A stretch of 64,000 bases of DNA from CBDCUE01 sp965222515 (lineage in GTDB: Bacteria > Pseudomonadota > Alphaproteobacteria > Rickettsiales > JABIRX01): positions 55,591 to 119,590 of the forward strand of contig CBDCUE010000015.1 in NCBI GenBank assembly GCA_965222515.1. The letters are read 5' to 3'. Under the pieces are notes generated by a model. That model did not search any database, had not been told where the DNA came from, and worked only from the letters and a program-made list of their open reading frames with translations. The position numbers and the translations under genes were made by a program. Below are positions 45,175 through 54,247 of the stretch, piece after piece; position 1 is the stretch's first letter, and each line of letters begins with the position of its first letter.

Positions 45175-45717
45175 ATGTCTAGCACAAAAGAGTTTAATAA
45201 TAATTCTAGCGATATCAGAAATTTCTCCAGTCTAAAAGATATGGAGAGGTTGCAAGATGTAAAAATCAAAAGTTTTCAAGAAAAAATACTTGCAGAAAGA
45301 GGGATGGCTCAAGGACAAGAAAAATCCTTAGAATCAATAAAACAATCAATAAAACAATCAATAAAAGTTTGTAATGCTGTAATAAAAGAATCTATTGATG
45401 GCTTAAAAAACACTTTAGCAGCAAATCCTAAAGCAACAATATCAAGACAAGAAACAAGAGATGGAAGATTATATAATGTTACTTATGGCTTAAAAAATGA
45501 AGAAATACAAATTTTAGAAATACAATCTTGCGAACATTCTGCAAAAAAAGATGGGCAACAAACTGATTCACAAGATCAAACTAGCAACAAGCAATCTCAA
45601 AGTTGGGTTGACAGAACTCGCTTAGACAAACAAAATAATACCCTATCTTCTTTTGTAGAAAATTTGCTTGCAGAAAGAGAAGGTTGCTCTGATGAGCAGG
45701 CCAAATATCGTGGATAG
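45175..45717 (+). CDS. 180-residue hydrophilic protein with internal repeats
   Basis: No family recognised. The segment FQEKILAERGMAQGQEKS near residue 37 and FVENLLAEREGCSDEQAK near the C-terminus are an imperfect repeat of the form F-x-E-x-(I/L)-LAER. A 12-bp DNA repeat gives the tetrapeptide series SIKQ-SIKQ-SIK. It has no signal peptide or membrane helix and is rich in Ser, Gln and Lys. It has a probable promoter of its own and ends 10 nt from convergent pgk. The composition would fit a secreted effector or a cytosolic scaffold, and neither can be shown. Confidence 0.6.
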   Translation: MSSTKEFNNNSSDIRNFSSLKDMERLQDVKIKSFQEKILAERGMAQGQEKSLESIKQSIKQSIKVCNAVIKESIDGLKNTLAANPKATISRQETRDGRLYNVTYGLKNEEIQILEIQSCEHSAKKDGQQTDSQDQTSNKQSQSWVDRTRLDKQNNTLSSFVENLLAEREGCSDEQAKYRG

Positions 45718-45727
45718 TAAAAAATTA

Positions 45728-46927
45728 TTACTTTTTTAAGGCCTTCAATCCAGGAATTTTTTTTCCTTCTAGCCATTCAAGAAATGCTCCTCCTGCTGTT
45801 GATAAATAGCTAAAACTATCTTGTAATTTTGCTGCATTAAGTGAGGCAACTACATCTCCTCCACCTGCGATTGAAATTATTTTTTTTTCTTGAGTTAAAT
45901 TTGCAATGGATCTTGCTATTGTCTCTGTAGCAATATTAAAAGGTTTATATTCAAAAGCACCAACTGGACCATTCCAAATTATTGTCTGATGCTTTTTTAT
46001 TTCATTAATTATCTTAAAACAGCTATCTGGTCCTAGATCTAAGATCATTTTGTCATCAGGAACATTATCATTACTTACTATTGTTATTTTTTGAGCATCA
46101 ATTAATTGCTCAGATACTACTACATCATCTGGTAATATTATGTTGCAATTATAATCTATTGCATCTTTTAGCACTTTTTTAGCCACATCGACAAAATTAT
46201 CTTCACATAAGGATTTTCCTATGTTATGTCCTTGAGCTTTTAAAAAATTATTTGCCATACCACCGCCAATGATGATGGTGTCAGCTTTTTTGATTAACTT
46301 TTGTAGCAATCCTAATTTTGTAGAAATCTTTGAGCCACCAACAATGGCCAAAAAGGGTTTTTTTGGTGTTGTTAAAAAATGCTCTAAATTGCTTATTTCT
46401 TCTTCAAACAACAAGCCTATACCGCAAGGTAGAAAATGAGTAATGGCATCAATAGAGCTGTGAGCTCTGTGGGAGCAAGAGAAAGTATCGTTAATATAGA
46501 TGTCTCCTAAAGAAGCTAAATTTTTTGCAAATTTTTTGTCATTTTTTTCTTCTTCTTGATGAAATCTTAGGTTTTCTAATAATAGAACTTCTTGAGATTT
46601 TAGTTCAGAAACTGCTTTTTGAGCTAGAGAGCCAGTAGCATCAACAGAAAACTTCACTTTATATTTCTGTGGCAATAATTCTGAGATAGCATCTACTAAA
46701 GGAGCTAGGGACATATCAGGAGAGAATTTTCCTTTTGGTCTGCCAAAATGTGATAATAAGATGATTTTTGCATTTTGTTTAACGAGATATTTTATGGTAG
46801 GAATGATTCTAACTATTCTTGAGTTATCAACAATTTTTCCATTGGCAACAGGGACATTGATATCCACTCTAACTAAAACTTTTTTATTGTTAAAATTAAA
46901 ATCTTTTAGAGTTTTTATGTTTTTCAT
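45728..46927 (-). CDS. pgk: phosphoglycerate kinase
   Basis: Catalyses 1,3-bisphosphoglycerate plus ADP to 3-phosphoglycerate plus ATP. The 399-residue protein has RVDINVPVANGKI at the N-terminus, SHFGRPKG for substrate binding, GGSKISTKLGLL, NGPVGAFE and SIAGGGDVVASLNAAK for nucleotide binding. It is complete and of normal length. Its presence shows at least part of glycolysis or gluconeogenesis is retained, unlike in Rickettsia. Confidence 0.97.
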   Translation of the reverse strand: MKNIKTLKDFNFNNKKVLVRVDINVPVANGKIVDNSRIVRIIPTIKYLVKQNAKIILLSHFGRPKGKFSPDMSLAPLVDAISELLPQKYKVKFSVDATGSLAQKAVSELKSQEVLLLENLRFHQEEEKNDKKFAKNLASLGDIYINDTFSCSHRAHSSIDAITHFLPCGIGLLFEEEISNLEHFLTTPKKPFLAIVGGSKISTKLGLLQKLIKKADTIIIGGGMANNFLKAQGHNIGKSLCEDNFVDVAKKVLKDAIDYNCNIILPDDVVVSEQLIDAQKITIVSNDNVPDDKMILDLGPDSCFKIINEIKKHQTIIWNGPVGAFEYKPFNIATETIARSIANLTQEKKIISIAGGGDVVASLNAAKLQDSFSYLSTAGGAFLEWLEGKKIPGLKALKK

Positions 46928-46971
46928 AAGTTAAGATGCTTTTTTACCGTCCATACAAAGACAGTTGCACA

Positions 46972-46994
46972 CTGTAATTGTTATATAGCTTAAA
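46972..46994 (+). promoter_or_regulatory. weak match to the recurring 23-bp motif upstream of rpmB
   Basis: CTGTAATTGTTA, TAT, AGCTTAAA. It matches the recR copy at most positions of the left two-thirds but loses the GATTGCA block. It lies about 96 nt before rpmB, further than the other copies. Confidence 0.25.
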
Positions 46995-47090
46995 TACCAC
47001 TAGAATTTTAAAAAAATAAACTTGCCTTTTTAGAAGAAATAGATTATTTTTTTAGAGATTTATACGAGAACTTAATTTATAATTTGAAAA

Positions 47091-47396
47091 ATGGCTAGAA
47101 AATGCATCTTAACTAACAGATCTTCACAATTTGGTAACAATGTTTCCAATTCTCAAAGAAAAACCAGAAGAAAATTTGAAACTAACATTCAGAATTCTAC
47201 TTTTACCAGTGAATATTTAGGAAAAATTCAATTAAAAGTTGTGCCTAGAACTATTAGAACCGTAGATTTTAAAGGAGGTATAGATAATTTCTTGTTAAAC
47301 AGTAAAGCAAAAAAATTAAGTTTAGAAGCTTTAAAGCTTAGAAACAGAATTAAAAAAATAATCAAAAAATCTGCAACTGCACAATCAGTAGCATAA
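47091..47396 (+). CDS. rpmB: 50S ribosomal protein L28
   Basis: 101-residue L28 with the start ARKCILTNRSSQFGNNVSNSQ, then RKTRRKFETNIQ and LGKIQLKVVPRTIRTVDFKGG. It has the longer C-terminal extension seen in alphaproteobacterial L28. It stands alone, divergent from pgk. It is the last core gene before the insertion-sequence and cassette region. Confidence 0.96.
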   Translation: MARKCILTNRSSQFGNNVSNSQRKTRRKFETNIQNSTFTSEYLGKIQLKVVPRTIRTVDFKGGIDNFLLNSKAKKLSLEALKLRNRIKKIIKKSATAQSVA

Positions 47397-47480
47397 CAGA
47401 GTTTCAAAAAATATTACTTTTTTAACTTGATTAATTTCACAGCAAAAAATTTTTTCTGAAAGCACTATTTTCTCCATAAT

Positions 47481-47960
47481 TAGTCGCACCTAAATAGTCG
47501 CACCTAAATAATTACATTTTTAGTTAAATTAACAATTATTAAATAATAAAAAGTGTGTTTTTTCTTAAAAAAATACTTTTTATATAATATGGATTCTCTA
47601 CCCAAAGCTCACATATCTTTTCATCTGATTGCTTTTCTATTTCTTTTAACATCAATAATCCACACATTAACCTTATGGGAAGCCCACCTCTACCTAAATT
47701 ACTATATTTTAATGAAAATTTCTCTTCCATGCTTCTCCAATCTACTAATTTTGATAATATTACTAGTTTATGCTTCATATTTATGATATTTACTAATTCA
47801 TTTCTGAACATATCCATATCATTTCCTGTTTGGTGAGTTTTGTGTAACATTTTTGCAAGGTTTTAAGAGTCATTGGTAATAAGCTTGTGTTTTTACTATG
47901 CAAATTATACAACTAAACCCTTATACTGCAAGGCTTTTTATAGTTTTTTAGGGACGACTA
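47481..47960 (-). mobile_element. internally deleted copy of the IS5-like element
   Basis: 480 bp with both termini of the element at 60622-62116: TAGTCGCACCTAAA on the left (present twice in tandem, 47481-47494 and 47495-47508) and GGGACGACTA on the right. The transposase fragment (47539-47850, minus) keeps the first 89 or so codons up to ELWVENPYY and then jumps to the last codons FLRKNTLFII, so about 1 kb is missing. The flanks do not show a matching 4-bp target duplication. It cuts cassette 0 of the array. Confidence 0.88.
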
Positions 47961-47977
47961 TTTAATTTGATGCTCAT
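47961..47977 (-). pseudogene. immunity-like gene stub, cassette 0
   Basis: Only the codons for MSIKL remain before the terminus of the IS5-like remnant at 47960. It marks the downstream end of the array in transcription order. Confidence 0.7.
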
Positions 47978-47984
47978 ATAATTT

Positions 47985-48164
47985 TTATTGTAAAAGTTTT
48001 GTATTTAAATACCATTTAGGTTCTATTTCTTGCAATATCTCTGTCTGTAGTCCTTCTCCTTGTCCAAAATTATTACTCCCTGCTCTTCCTGTTCTTATCT
48101 CTGTATTTTTAGGCAATTCTACATCCGTTACCCATAATATAAATGTTCTTGCTGTTTTTTGCAC
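47985..48164 (-). CDS. toxin-tip-like ORF, cassette 0
   Basis: 59 codons from GTG to TAA. All cassettes share QKTARTFILWVTDV, LPKN, IRTGRAGSN and FGQGEGLQT. Here position 16 is Glu, 21 Thr, 32 Asn, and the variable positions 45-50 read QEIEPK, followed by WYLNTKLLQ. The FGQ-x-x-GLQ segment resembles the Gly-rich FGQ-x-GGG-x-Q end of TNT/DUF4237 NAD-hydrolysing toxin domains, a resemblance judged by eye. The partner immunity gene is reduced to its first five or six codons by the IS insertion. GTG initiation is uncertain, and the ORF may be a silent recombination donor rather than an expressed peptide. Confidence 0.5.
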   Translation of the reverse strand: MQKTARTFILWVTDVELPKNTEIRTGRAGSNNFGQGEGLQTEILQEIEPKWYLNTKLLQ

Positions 48165-48322
48165 AGATTTCTTTAAAAATTCCTATTTCTAATAGATTAT
48201 TTTAAAATAATAAAATTATCAACTTCTATTATGTTTAAATTTATTTTAATAGATCTTTTATATAAAATTCCTTTTATTATTTTATCCTCAAATTATCATT
48301 TTTTACCCATACTCACTTACTG

Positions 48323-48820
48323 CTATTTTGTCCAACCTATACAATCCAATATCTCTCCTGTATTTATGTCTATTAAATACTTAAAACCATTCTGTAATCC
48401 CGCAATAAATTCACATTTTAATAAATCTAAATTAGGCTCATCTATCTCTATTTCATCTTTATCTACCATTATTGCATATCTCTTCACAACTTTTCCATTT
48501 TCTTTTATATAAAATCTCATTCCTACATATACACTATCTTCTTTATACCCCTTATGATTATATTCTGCTACTTGCCATAATAATTTTCCTGTCTGTTTGC
48601 TGTAGCAAAAGAGATTTTGATCTACTTCTTCTTCAGGAGTGGCATCTCTTGGTAAAATATTTTCTATTTTTTCTCTTGCATAAAAAGCTAAATTTAACCA
48701 ATTAACTAAAAAAAATATTCTATCGGGTAATTCTATATAAGATAATATTCTACTTTTAAAATCTACCTTAAATTTACCAAACTTTGCTATACTTCTATTT
48801 TTATTTAATTTGATGCTCAT
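48323..48820 (-). CDS. immunity-like protein, cassette 1 (165 aa)
   Basis: Shared plan of the family, best read here. The N-terminus MSIKLNKNRSIAKFGKFKVDF is conserved, residues 22-68 are variable, and a conserved core NLFCYSKQTGKLLWQVAEYN follows. Then come variable patches at 94-96, 102-104 and 112-116 and a conserved ending IDINTGEILDCIGWTK. The pattern of an aromatic LFCY...LLWQ strand pair and an Asp-x-x-Thr-Gly near the C-terminus is typical of small beta-rich immunity proteins of polymorphic toxins; family assignment is inference. There is no signal peptide, so it is cytosolic. Alleles here: KSRIL, Glu30, Trp41, ENILPRD, EDS, RFY, KRYA, with Leu134 and Ile139. Confidence 0.8.
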   Translation of the reverse strand: MSIKLNKNRSIAKFGKFKVDFKSRILSYIELPDRIFFLVNWLNLAFYAREKIENILPRDATPEEEVDQNLFCYSKQTGKLLWQVAEYNHKGYKEDSVYVGMRFYIKENGKVVKRYAIMVDKDEIEIDEPNLDLLKCEFIAGLQNGFKYLIDINTGEILDCIGWTK

Positions 48821-48827
48821 ATAATTT

Positions 48828-49007
48828 TTATTGTAAAGGTTTTGTATTTAAATACCATTCAGATTTTATTTTGTCCAATATCTCTGTCTGTAGTCCTTCT
48901 CCTTGTCCAAAACTATTACTCCCTGCTCTTCCTGTTCTTATCTCTGTATTTTTAGGCAATTTTACATCCGTTACCCATAATATAAATGTTCTTGCTGTTT
49001 TTTGCAC
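48828..49007 (-). CDS. toxin-tip-like ORF, cassette 1
   Basis: Alleles: Lys16, Thr21, Ser32, variable block DKIKSE then WYLNTKPLQ. This block is unique in the array. The stop is 7 nt before the cassette 1 immunity ATG. Confidence 0.5.
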   Translation of the reverse strand: MQKTARTFILWVTDVKLPKNTEIRTGRAGSNSFGQGEGLQTEILDKIKSEWYLNTKPLQ

Positions 49008-49165
49008 AGATTTCTTTAAAAATTCCTATTTCTAATAGATTATTTTAAAATAATAAAATTATCAACCTCTATTATGTTTAAATTTATTTTAATAGATCTT
49101 TTATATAAAATTCCTTTTATTATTTTATCCTCAAATTATCATTTTTTACCCATACTCACTTACTG

Positions 49166-49669
49166 CTATTTTGTCCAACCTATACAATCCAATATCTCTC
49201 CTGTATCTATGTCTATTAAATACTCAAAACCATTCTGTAATCCCGCACTAAATTCACATTTTGATAAATCTAAATTAGGCTCATCTATCTCTATTTCATG
49301 TTTATCTACCATTATTGCATATCTCTTCACAACTTTTCCATTTTCTTTTATTTCAATAGCCATTCCTACATATACACTTTTCACTTTATACCCCTTATGA
49401 TTATATTCTGCTACTTGCCATAATAATTTTCCTGTCTGTTTGCTGTAGCAAAAGAGATTTTGATCTACTTCTTCTTCAGGAGTGGCTTCTCTTGGCAGAA
49501 GTTCCCTTCCTGCTATTTTTTCTCTTTCATGAAAAGCTAAATTTAACCAATTAACTAAAAAAAATATTCTATCAGGTAATGCTATATAAGATAATATTCT
49601 ACTTTTAAAATCTACCTTAAATTTACCAAACTTTGCTATACTTCTATTTTTATTTAATTTGATGCTCAT
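49166..49669 (-). CDS. immunity-like protein, cassette 2 (167 aa)
   Basis: Alleles: KSRIL, Ala30, Trp41, HERE, two-residue-longer AGRELLPRE loop, VKS, AIE, KRYA, His122, Glu147, Asp152. The protein is identical along its whole length to that of cassette 12, ten units away. Confidence 0.8.
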   Translation of the reverse strand: MSIKLNKNRSIAKFGKFKVDFKSRILSYIALPDRIFFLVNWLNLAFHEREKIAGRELLPREATPEEEVDQNLFCYSKQTGKLLWQVAEYNHKGYKVKSVYVGMAIEIKENGKVVKRYAIMVDKHEIEIDEPNLDLSKCEFSAGLQNGFEYLIDIDTGEILDCIGWTK

Positions 49670-49676
49670 ATAATTT

Positions 49677-49856
49677 TTATTGTAAAGGTTTTGTATTTAA
49701 ATACCATTTAGGTTCTATTTCTTGCAATATCTCTGTCTGTAGTCCTTCTCCTTGTCCAAAATTATTACTCCCTGCTCTTCCTGTTCTTATCTCTGTATTT
49801 TTAGGCAATTTTACATCCGTTACCCATAATATAAATGTTCTTGCTGTTTTTTGCAC
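49677..49856 (-). CDS. toxin-tip-like ORF, cassette 2
   Basis: Alleles: Lys16, Thr21, Asn32, block QEIEPK. It has the same allele set as cassette 12, matching the identity of their immunity proteins. Confidence 0.5.
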   Translation of the reverse strand: MQKTARTFILWVTDVKLPKNTEIRTGRAGSNNFGQGEGLQTEILQEIEPKWYLNTKPLQ

Positions 49857-50014
49857 AGATTTCTTTAAAAATTCCTATTTCTAATAGATTATTTTAAAAT
49901 AATAAAATTATCAACTTCTATTATGTTTAAATTTATTTTAATAGATCTTTTATATAAAATTCCTTTTATTATTTTATCCTCAAATTATCATTTTTTACCC
50001 ATACTCACTTACTG

Positions 50015-50512
50015 CTATTTTGTCCAACCTATACAATCCAATATCTCTCCTGTATTTATGTCTATTAAATAATTAAAACCATTCTGTAATCCCGCACTAA
50101 ATTCACATTTTGATAAATCTAAATTAGGCTCATCTATCTCTATTTCATGTTTATCTACCATTATTTCATATTCCTTAATAACTTTTCCATTTTCTTTTAT
50201 TTCAATACCCATTCCTACATATACACTATCTTCTTTATACCCCTTATGATTATATTCTGCTACTTGCCATAATAATTTTCCTGTCTGTTTGCTGTAGCAA
50301 AAGAGATTTTGATCTACTTCTTCTTCAGGAGTGGCATCGTCTGGTACAATATTTTCTATTTTTTCTCTTTCATGAAAAGCTAAATTTAACCAATTAACTA
50401 AAAAAAATATTCTATCAGGTAATTCTATATAAGATAATATTCTACTTTTAAAATCTACCTTAAATTTACCAAACTTTGCTATACTTCTATTTTTATTTAA
50501 TTTGATGCTCAT
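50015..50512 (-). CDS. immunity-like protein, cassette 3 (165 aa)
   Basis: Alleles: KSRIL, Glu30, Trp41, HERE, ENIVPDD, EDS, GIE, KEYE, Asn147, Asn152. The ENIVPDD loop is shared only with cassette 6. Confidence 0.8.
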   Translation of the reverse strand: MSIKLNKNRSIAKFGKFKVDFKSRILSYIELPDRIFFLVNWLNLAFHEREKIENIVPDDATPEEEVDQNLFCYSKQTGKLLWQVAEYNHKGYKEDSVYVGMGIEIKENGKVIKEYEIMVDKHEIEIDEPNLDLSKCEFSAGLQNGFNYLIDINTGEILDCIGWTK

Positions 50513-50519
50513 ATAATTT

Positions 50520-50699
50520 TTATTGTAAAGGTTTTGTATTTAAATACCATTTAGGTTCTATTTCGTCCAATATCTCTGTCTGTAGTCCTTCTCCTTGTCC
50601 AAAACTATTACTCCCTGCTCTTCCTGTTCTTATCTCTCTATTTTTAGGCAATTTTACATCCGTTACCCATAATATAAATGTTCTTGCTGTTTTTTGCAC
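50520..50699 (-). CDS. toxin-tip-like ORF, cassette 3
   Basis: Alleles: Lys16, Arg21 (NREIR instead of NTEIR), Ser32, block DEIEPK. Confidence 0.5.
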   Translation of the reverse strand: MQKTARTFILWVTDVKLPKNREIRTGRAGSNSFGQGEGLQTEILDEIEPKWYLNTKPLQ

Positions 50700-50857
50700 A
50701 AATTTCTTTAAAAATTCCTATTTCTAATAGATTATTTTAAAATAATAAAATTATCAACTTCTATTATGTTTAAATTTATTTTAATAGATCTTTTATATAA
50801 AATTCCTTTTATTATTTTATCCTCAAATTATCATTTTTTACCCATACTCACTTACTG

Positions 50858-51361
50858 CTATTTTGTCCAACCTATACAATCCAATATCTCTCCTGTATCT
50901 ATGTCTATTAAATACTCAAAACCATTCTGTAATCCCGCACTAAATTCACATTTTGATAAATCTAAATTAGGCTCATCTATCTCTATTTCATGTTTATCTA
51001 CCATTATTGCATATTCCTTAATAACTTTTCCATTTTCTTTTATTTCAATACCCATTCCTACATATACACTTTTCACTTTATACCCCTTATGATTATATTC
51101 TGCTACTTGCCATAATAATTTTCCTGTCTGTTTGCTGTAGCAAAAGAGATTTTCTCTTACTCGTTCTTCAGGAGTGGCTTCTCTTGGCAGAAGTTCCCTT
51201 CCTGCTATTTTTTCTCTTTCATGAAAAGCTAAATTTAATGGATTAACTAAAAAGATTATTCTATCGGGTAATTCTATATATGATTTTATAGCAGTTTTAA
51301 AATCTACTTTAAATTTACCAAACTTTGCTATACTTCTATTTTTATTTAATTTGATGCTCAT
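50858..51361 (-). CDS. immunity-like protein, cassette 4 (167 aa)
   Basis: Alleles: KTAIK, Glu30, IIF at 35-37, Pro41, AGRELLPRE, ERVREN before the core, VKS, GIE, KEYA, Glu147, Asp152. The C-terminal half equals that of cassette 14. Confidence 0.8.
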   Translation of the reverse strand: MSIKLNKNRSIAKFGKFKVDFKTAIKSYIELPDRIIFLVNPLNLAFHEREKIAGRELLPREATPEERVRENLFCYSKQTGKLLWQVAEYNHKGYKVKSVYVGMGIEIKENGKVIKEYAIMVDKHEIEIDEPNLDLSKCEFSAGLQNGFEYLIDIDTGEILDCIGWTK

Positions 51362-51368
51362 ATAATTT

Positions 51369-51548
51369 TTATTGTAAAGGTTTTATATTTAAATACCATT
51401 TAGGTTTTATTTCGTCCAATATCTCTGTCTGTAGTCCTTCTCCTTGCCCAAAACTATTACTCCCTGCTCTTCCTGTTCTTATCTCTCTATTTTTAGGCAA
51501 TTCTACATCCGTTACCCATAATATAAATGTTCTTGCTGTTTTTTGCAC
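51369..51548 (-). CDS. toxin-tip-like ORF, cassette 4
   Basis: Alleles: Glu16, Arg21, Ser32, block DEIKPK then WYLNIKPLQ (Ile55 instead of Thr). Confidence 0.5.
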   Translation of the reverse strand: MQKTARTFILWVTDVELPKNREIRTGRAGSNSFGQGEGLQTEILDEIKPKWYLNIKPLQ

Positions 51549-51706
51549 AGATTTCTTTAAAAATTCCTATTTCTAATAGATTATTTTAAAATAATGAAAT
51601 TATCAACTTCTATTATGTTTAAATTTATTTTAATAGATCTTTTATATAAAATTCCTTTTATTATTTTATCCTCAAATTATCATTTTTTACCCATACTCAC
51701 TTACTG

Positions 51707-52210
51707 CTATTTTGTCCAACCTATACAATCCAATATCTCTCCTGTATTTATGTCTATTAAATACTCAAAACCATTCTGTAATCCCGCACTAAATTCACAT
51801 TTTGATAAATCTAAATTAGGCTCATCTATCTCTATTTCATGTTTATCTACCATTATTGCATATTCCTTAATAACTTTTCCATTTTCTTTTATTTCAATAG
51901 CCATTCCTACATATACACTATCTTCTTTATACCCCTTATGATTATATTCTGCTACTTGCCATAATAATTTTCCTGTCTGTTTGCTGTAGCAAAAGAGATT
52001 TTCTCTTACTCGTTCTTCAGGAGTGGCTTCTCTTGGCAGAAGTTCCCTTCCTGCTATTTTTTCTCTTTCATGAAAAGCTAAATTTAATGGATTAACTAAA
52101 AAGATTATTCTATCGGGTAATGCTATATATGATTTTATAGCAGTTTTAAAATCTACCTTAAATTTACCAAACTTTGCTATACTTCTATTTTTATTTAATT
52201 TGATGCTCAT
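51707..52210 (-). CDS. immunity-like protein, cassette 5 (167 aa)
   Basis: Alleles: KTAIK, Ala30, IIF, Pro41, AGRELLPRE, ERVREN, EDS, AIE, KEYA, Glu147, Asn152. The AIE with KEYA combination occurs only here. Confidence 0.8.
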   Translation of the reverse strand: MSIKLNKNRSIAKFGKFKVDFKTAIKSYIALPDRIIFLVNPLNLAFHEREKIAGRELLPREATPEERVRENLFCYSKQTGKLLWQVAEYNHKGYKEDSVYVGMAIEIKENGKVIKEYAIMVDKHEIEIDEPNLDLSKCEFSAGLQNGFEYLIDINTGEILDCIGWTK

Positions 52211-52217
52211 ATAATTT

Positions 52218-52397
52218 TTATTGTAAAGGTTTTGTATTTAAATACCATTTAGGTTCTATTTCGTCCAATATCTCTGTCTGTAGTCCTTCTCCTTGTCCAA
52301 AACTATTACTCCCTGCTCTTCCTGTTCTTATCTCTGTATTTTTAGGCAATTTTACATCCGTTACCCATAATATAAATGTTCTTGCTGTTTTTTGCAC
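52218..52397 (-). CDS. toxin-tip-like ORF, cassette 5
   Basis: Alleles: Lys16, Thr21, Ser32, block DEIEPK. Confidence 0.5.
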   Translation of the reverse strand: MQKTARTFILWVTDVKLPKNTEIRTGRAGSNSFGQGEGLQTEILDEIEPKWYLNTKPLQ

Positions 52398-52555
52398 AAA
52401 TTTCTTTAAAAATTCCTATTTCTAATAGATTATTTTAAAATAATAAAATTATCAACTTCTATTATGTTTAAATTTATTTTAATAGATCTTTTATATAAAA
52501 TTCCTTTTATTATTTTATCCTCAAATTATCATTTTTTACCCATACTCACTTACTG

Positions 52556-53053
52556 CTATTTTGTCCAACCTATACAATCCAATATCTCTCCTGTATTTAT
52601 GTCTATTAAATACTCAAAACCATTCTGTAATCCCGCACTAAATTCACATTTTGATAAATCTAAATTAGGCTTATCTATCTCTATTTCATGTTTATCTACC
52701 ATTATTGCATATCTCTTCACAACTTTTCCATTTTCTTTTATTTCAATAGCCATTCCTACATATACACTTTTCACTTTATACCCCTTATGATTATATTCTG
52801 CTACTTGCCATAATAATTTTCCTGTCTGTTTGCTGTAGCAAAAGAGATTTTGATCTACTTCTTCTTCAGGAGTGGCATCGTCTGGTACAATATTTTCTAT
52901 TTTTTCTCTTTCATGAAAAGCTAAATTTAACCAATTAACTAAAAAAAATATTCTATCAGGTAATTCTATATAAGATAATATTCTACTTTTAAAATCTACC
53001 TTAAATTTACCAAACTTTGCTATACTTCTATTTTTATTTAATTTGATGCTCAT
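52556..53053 (-). CDS. immunity-like protein, cassette 6 (165 aa)
   Basis: Alleles: KSRIL, Glu30, Trp41, HERE, ENIVPDD, VKS, AIE, KRYA, Lys128 (IDKPN), Glu147, Asn152. Confidence 0.8.
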   Translation of the reverse strand: MSIKLNKNRSIAKFGKFKVDFKSRILSYIELPDRIFFLVNWLNLAFHEREKIENIVPDDATPEEEVDQNLFCYSKQTGKLLWQVAEYNHKGYKVKSVYVGMAIEIKENGKVVKRYAIMVDKHEIEIDKPNLDLSKCEFSAGLQNGFEYLIDINTGEILDCIGWTK

Positions 53054-53060
53054 ATAATTT

Positions 53061-53240
53061 TTATTGTAAAGGTTTTGTATTTAAATACCATTTAGGTTGT
53101 TTTGTGCTCAATATCTCTGTCTGTAGTCCTTCTCCTTGTCCAAAATTATTACTCCCTGCTCTTCCTGTTCTTATCTCTGTATTTTTAGGCAATTCTACAT
53201 CCGTTACCCATAATATAAATGTTCTTGCTGTTTTTTGCAC
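53061..53240 (-). CDS. toxin-tip-like ORF, cassette 6
   Basis: Alleles: Glu16, Thr21, Asn32, block STKQPK. The six-residue swap is of equal length, so the frame and the 345-bp spacing are kept. Confidence 0.5.
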   Translation of the reverse strand: MQKTARTFILWVTDVELPKNTEIRTGRAGSNNFGQGEGLQTEILSTKQPKWYLNTKPLQ

Positions 53241-53398
53241 AAATTTCTTTAAAAATTCCTATTTCTAATAGATTATTTTAAAATAATAAAATTATCAACT
53301 TCTATTATGTTTAAATTTATTTTAATAGATCTTTTATATAAAATTCCTTTTATTATTTTATCCTCAAATTATCATTTTTTGCCCATACTCACTTACTG

Positions 53399-53902
53399 CT
53401 ATTTTGTCCAACCTATACAATCCAATATCTCTCCTGTATCTATGTCTATTAAATAATTAAAACCATTCTGTAATCCCGCACTAAATTCACATTTTGATAA
53501 ATCTAAATTAGGCTCATCTATCTCTATTTCATGTTTATCTACCATTATTTCATATTCCTTAATAACTTTTCCATTTTCTTTTATTTCAATACCCATTCCT
53601 ACATATACACTTTTCACTTTATACCCCTTATGATTATATTCTGCTACTTGCCATAATAATTTTCCTGTCTGTTTGCTGTAGCAAAAGAGATTTTGATCTA
53701 CTTCTTCTTCAGGAGTGGCTTCTCTTGGCAGAAGTTCCCTTCCTGCTATTTTTTCTCTTTCATGAAAAGCTAAATTTAACCAATTAACTAAAAAAAATAT
53801 TCTATCAGGTAATTCTATATAAGATAATATTCTACTTTTAAAATCTACCTTAAATTTACCAAACTTTGCTATACTTCTATTTTTATTTAATTTGATGCTC
53901 AT
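53399..53902 (-). CDS. immunity-like protein, cassette 7 (167 aa)
   Basis: Alleles: KSRIL, Glu30, Trp41, HERE, AGRELLPRE, EEVDQ, VKS, GIE, KEYE, Asn147, Asp152. Confidence 0.8.
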   Translation of the reverse strand: MSIKLNKNRSIAKFGKFKVDFKSRILSYIELPDRIFFLVNWLNLAFHEREKIAGRELLPREATPEEEVDQNLFCYSKQTGKLLWQVAEYNHKGYKVKSVYVGMGIEIKENGKVIKEYEIMVDKHEIEIDEPNLDLSKCEFSAGLQNGFNYLIDIDTGEILDCIGWTK

Positions 53903-53909
53903 ATAATTT

Positions 53910-54089
53910 TTATTGTAAAGGTTTTGTATTTAAATACCATTTAGGTTCTATTTTTTGCAATATCTCTGTCTGTAGTCCTTCTCCTTGTCCAAAACTATTA
54001 CTCCCTGCTCTTCCTGTTCTTATCTCTCTATTTTTAGGCAATTCTACATCCGTTACCCATAATATAAATGTTCTTGCTGTTTTTTGCAC
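53910..54089 (-). CDS. toxin-tip-like ORF, cassette 7
   Basis: Alleles: Glu16, Arg21, Ser32, block QKIEPK. The same set is found in cassette 9. Confidence 0.5.
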   Translation of the reverse strand: MQKTARTFILWVTDVELPKNREIRTGRAGSNSFGQGEGLQTEILQKIEPKWYLNTKPLQ

Positions 54090-54247
54090 AAATTTCTTTA
54101 AAAATTCCTATTTCTAATAGATTATTTTAAAATAATAAAATTATCAACTTCTATTATGTTTAAATTTATTTTAATAGATCTTTTATATAAAATTCCTTTT
54201 ATTATTTTATCCTCAAATTATCATTTTTTACCCATACTCACTTACTG

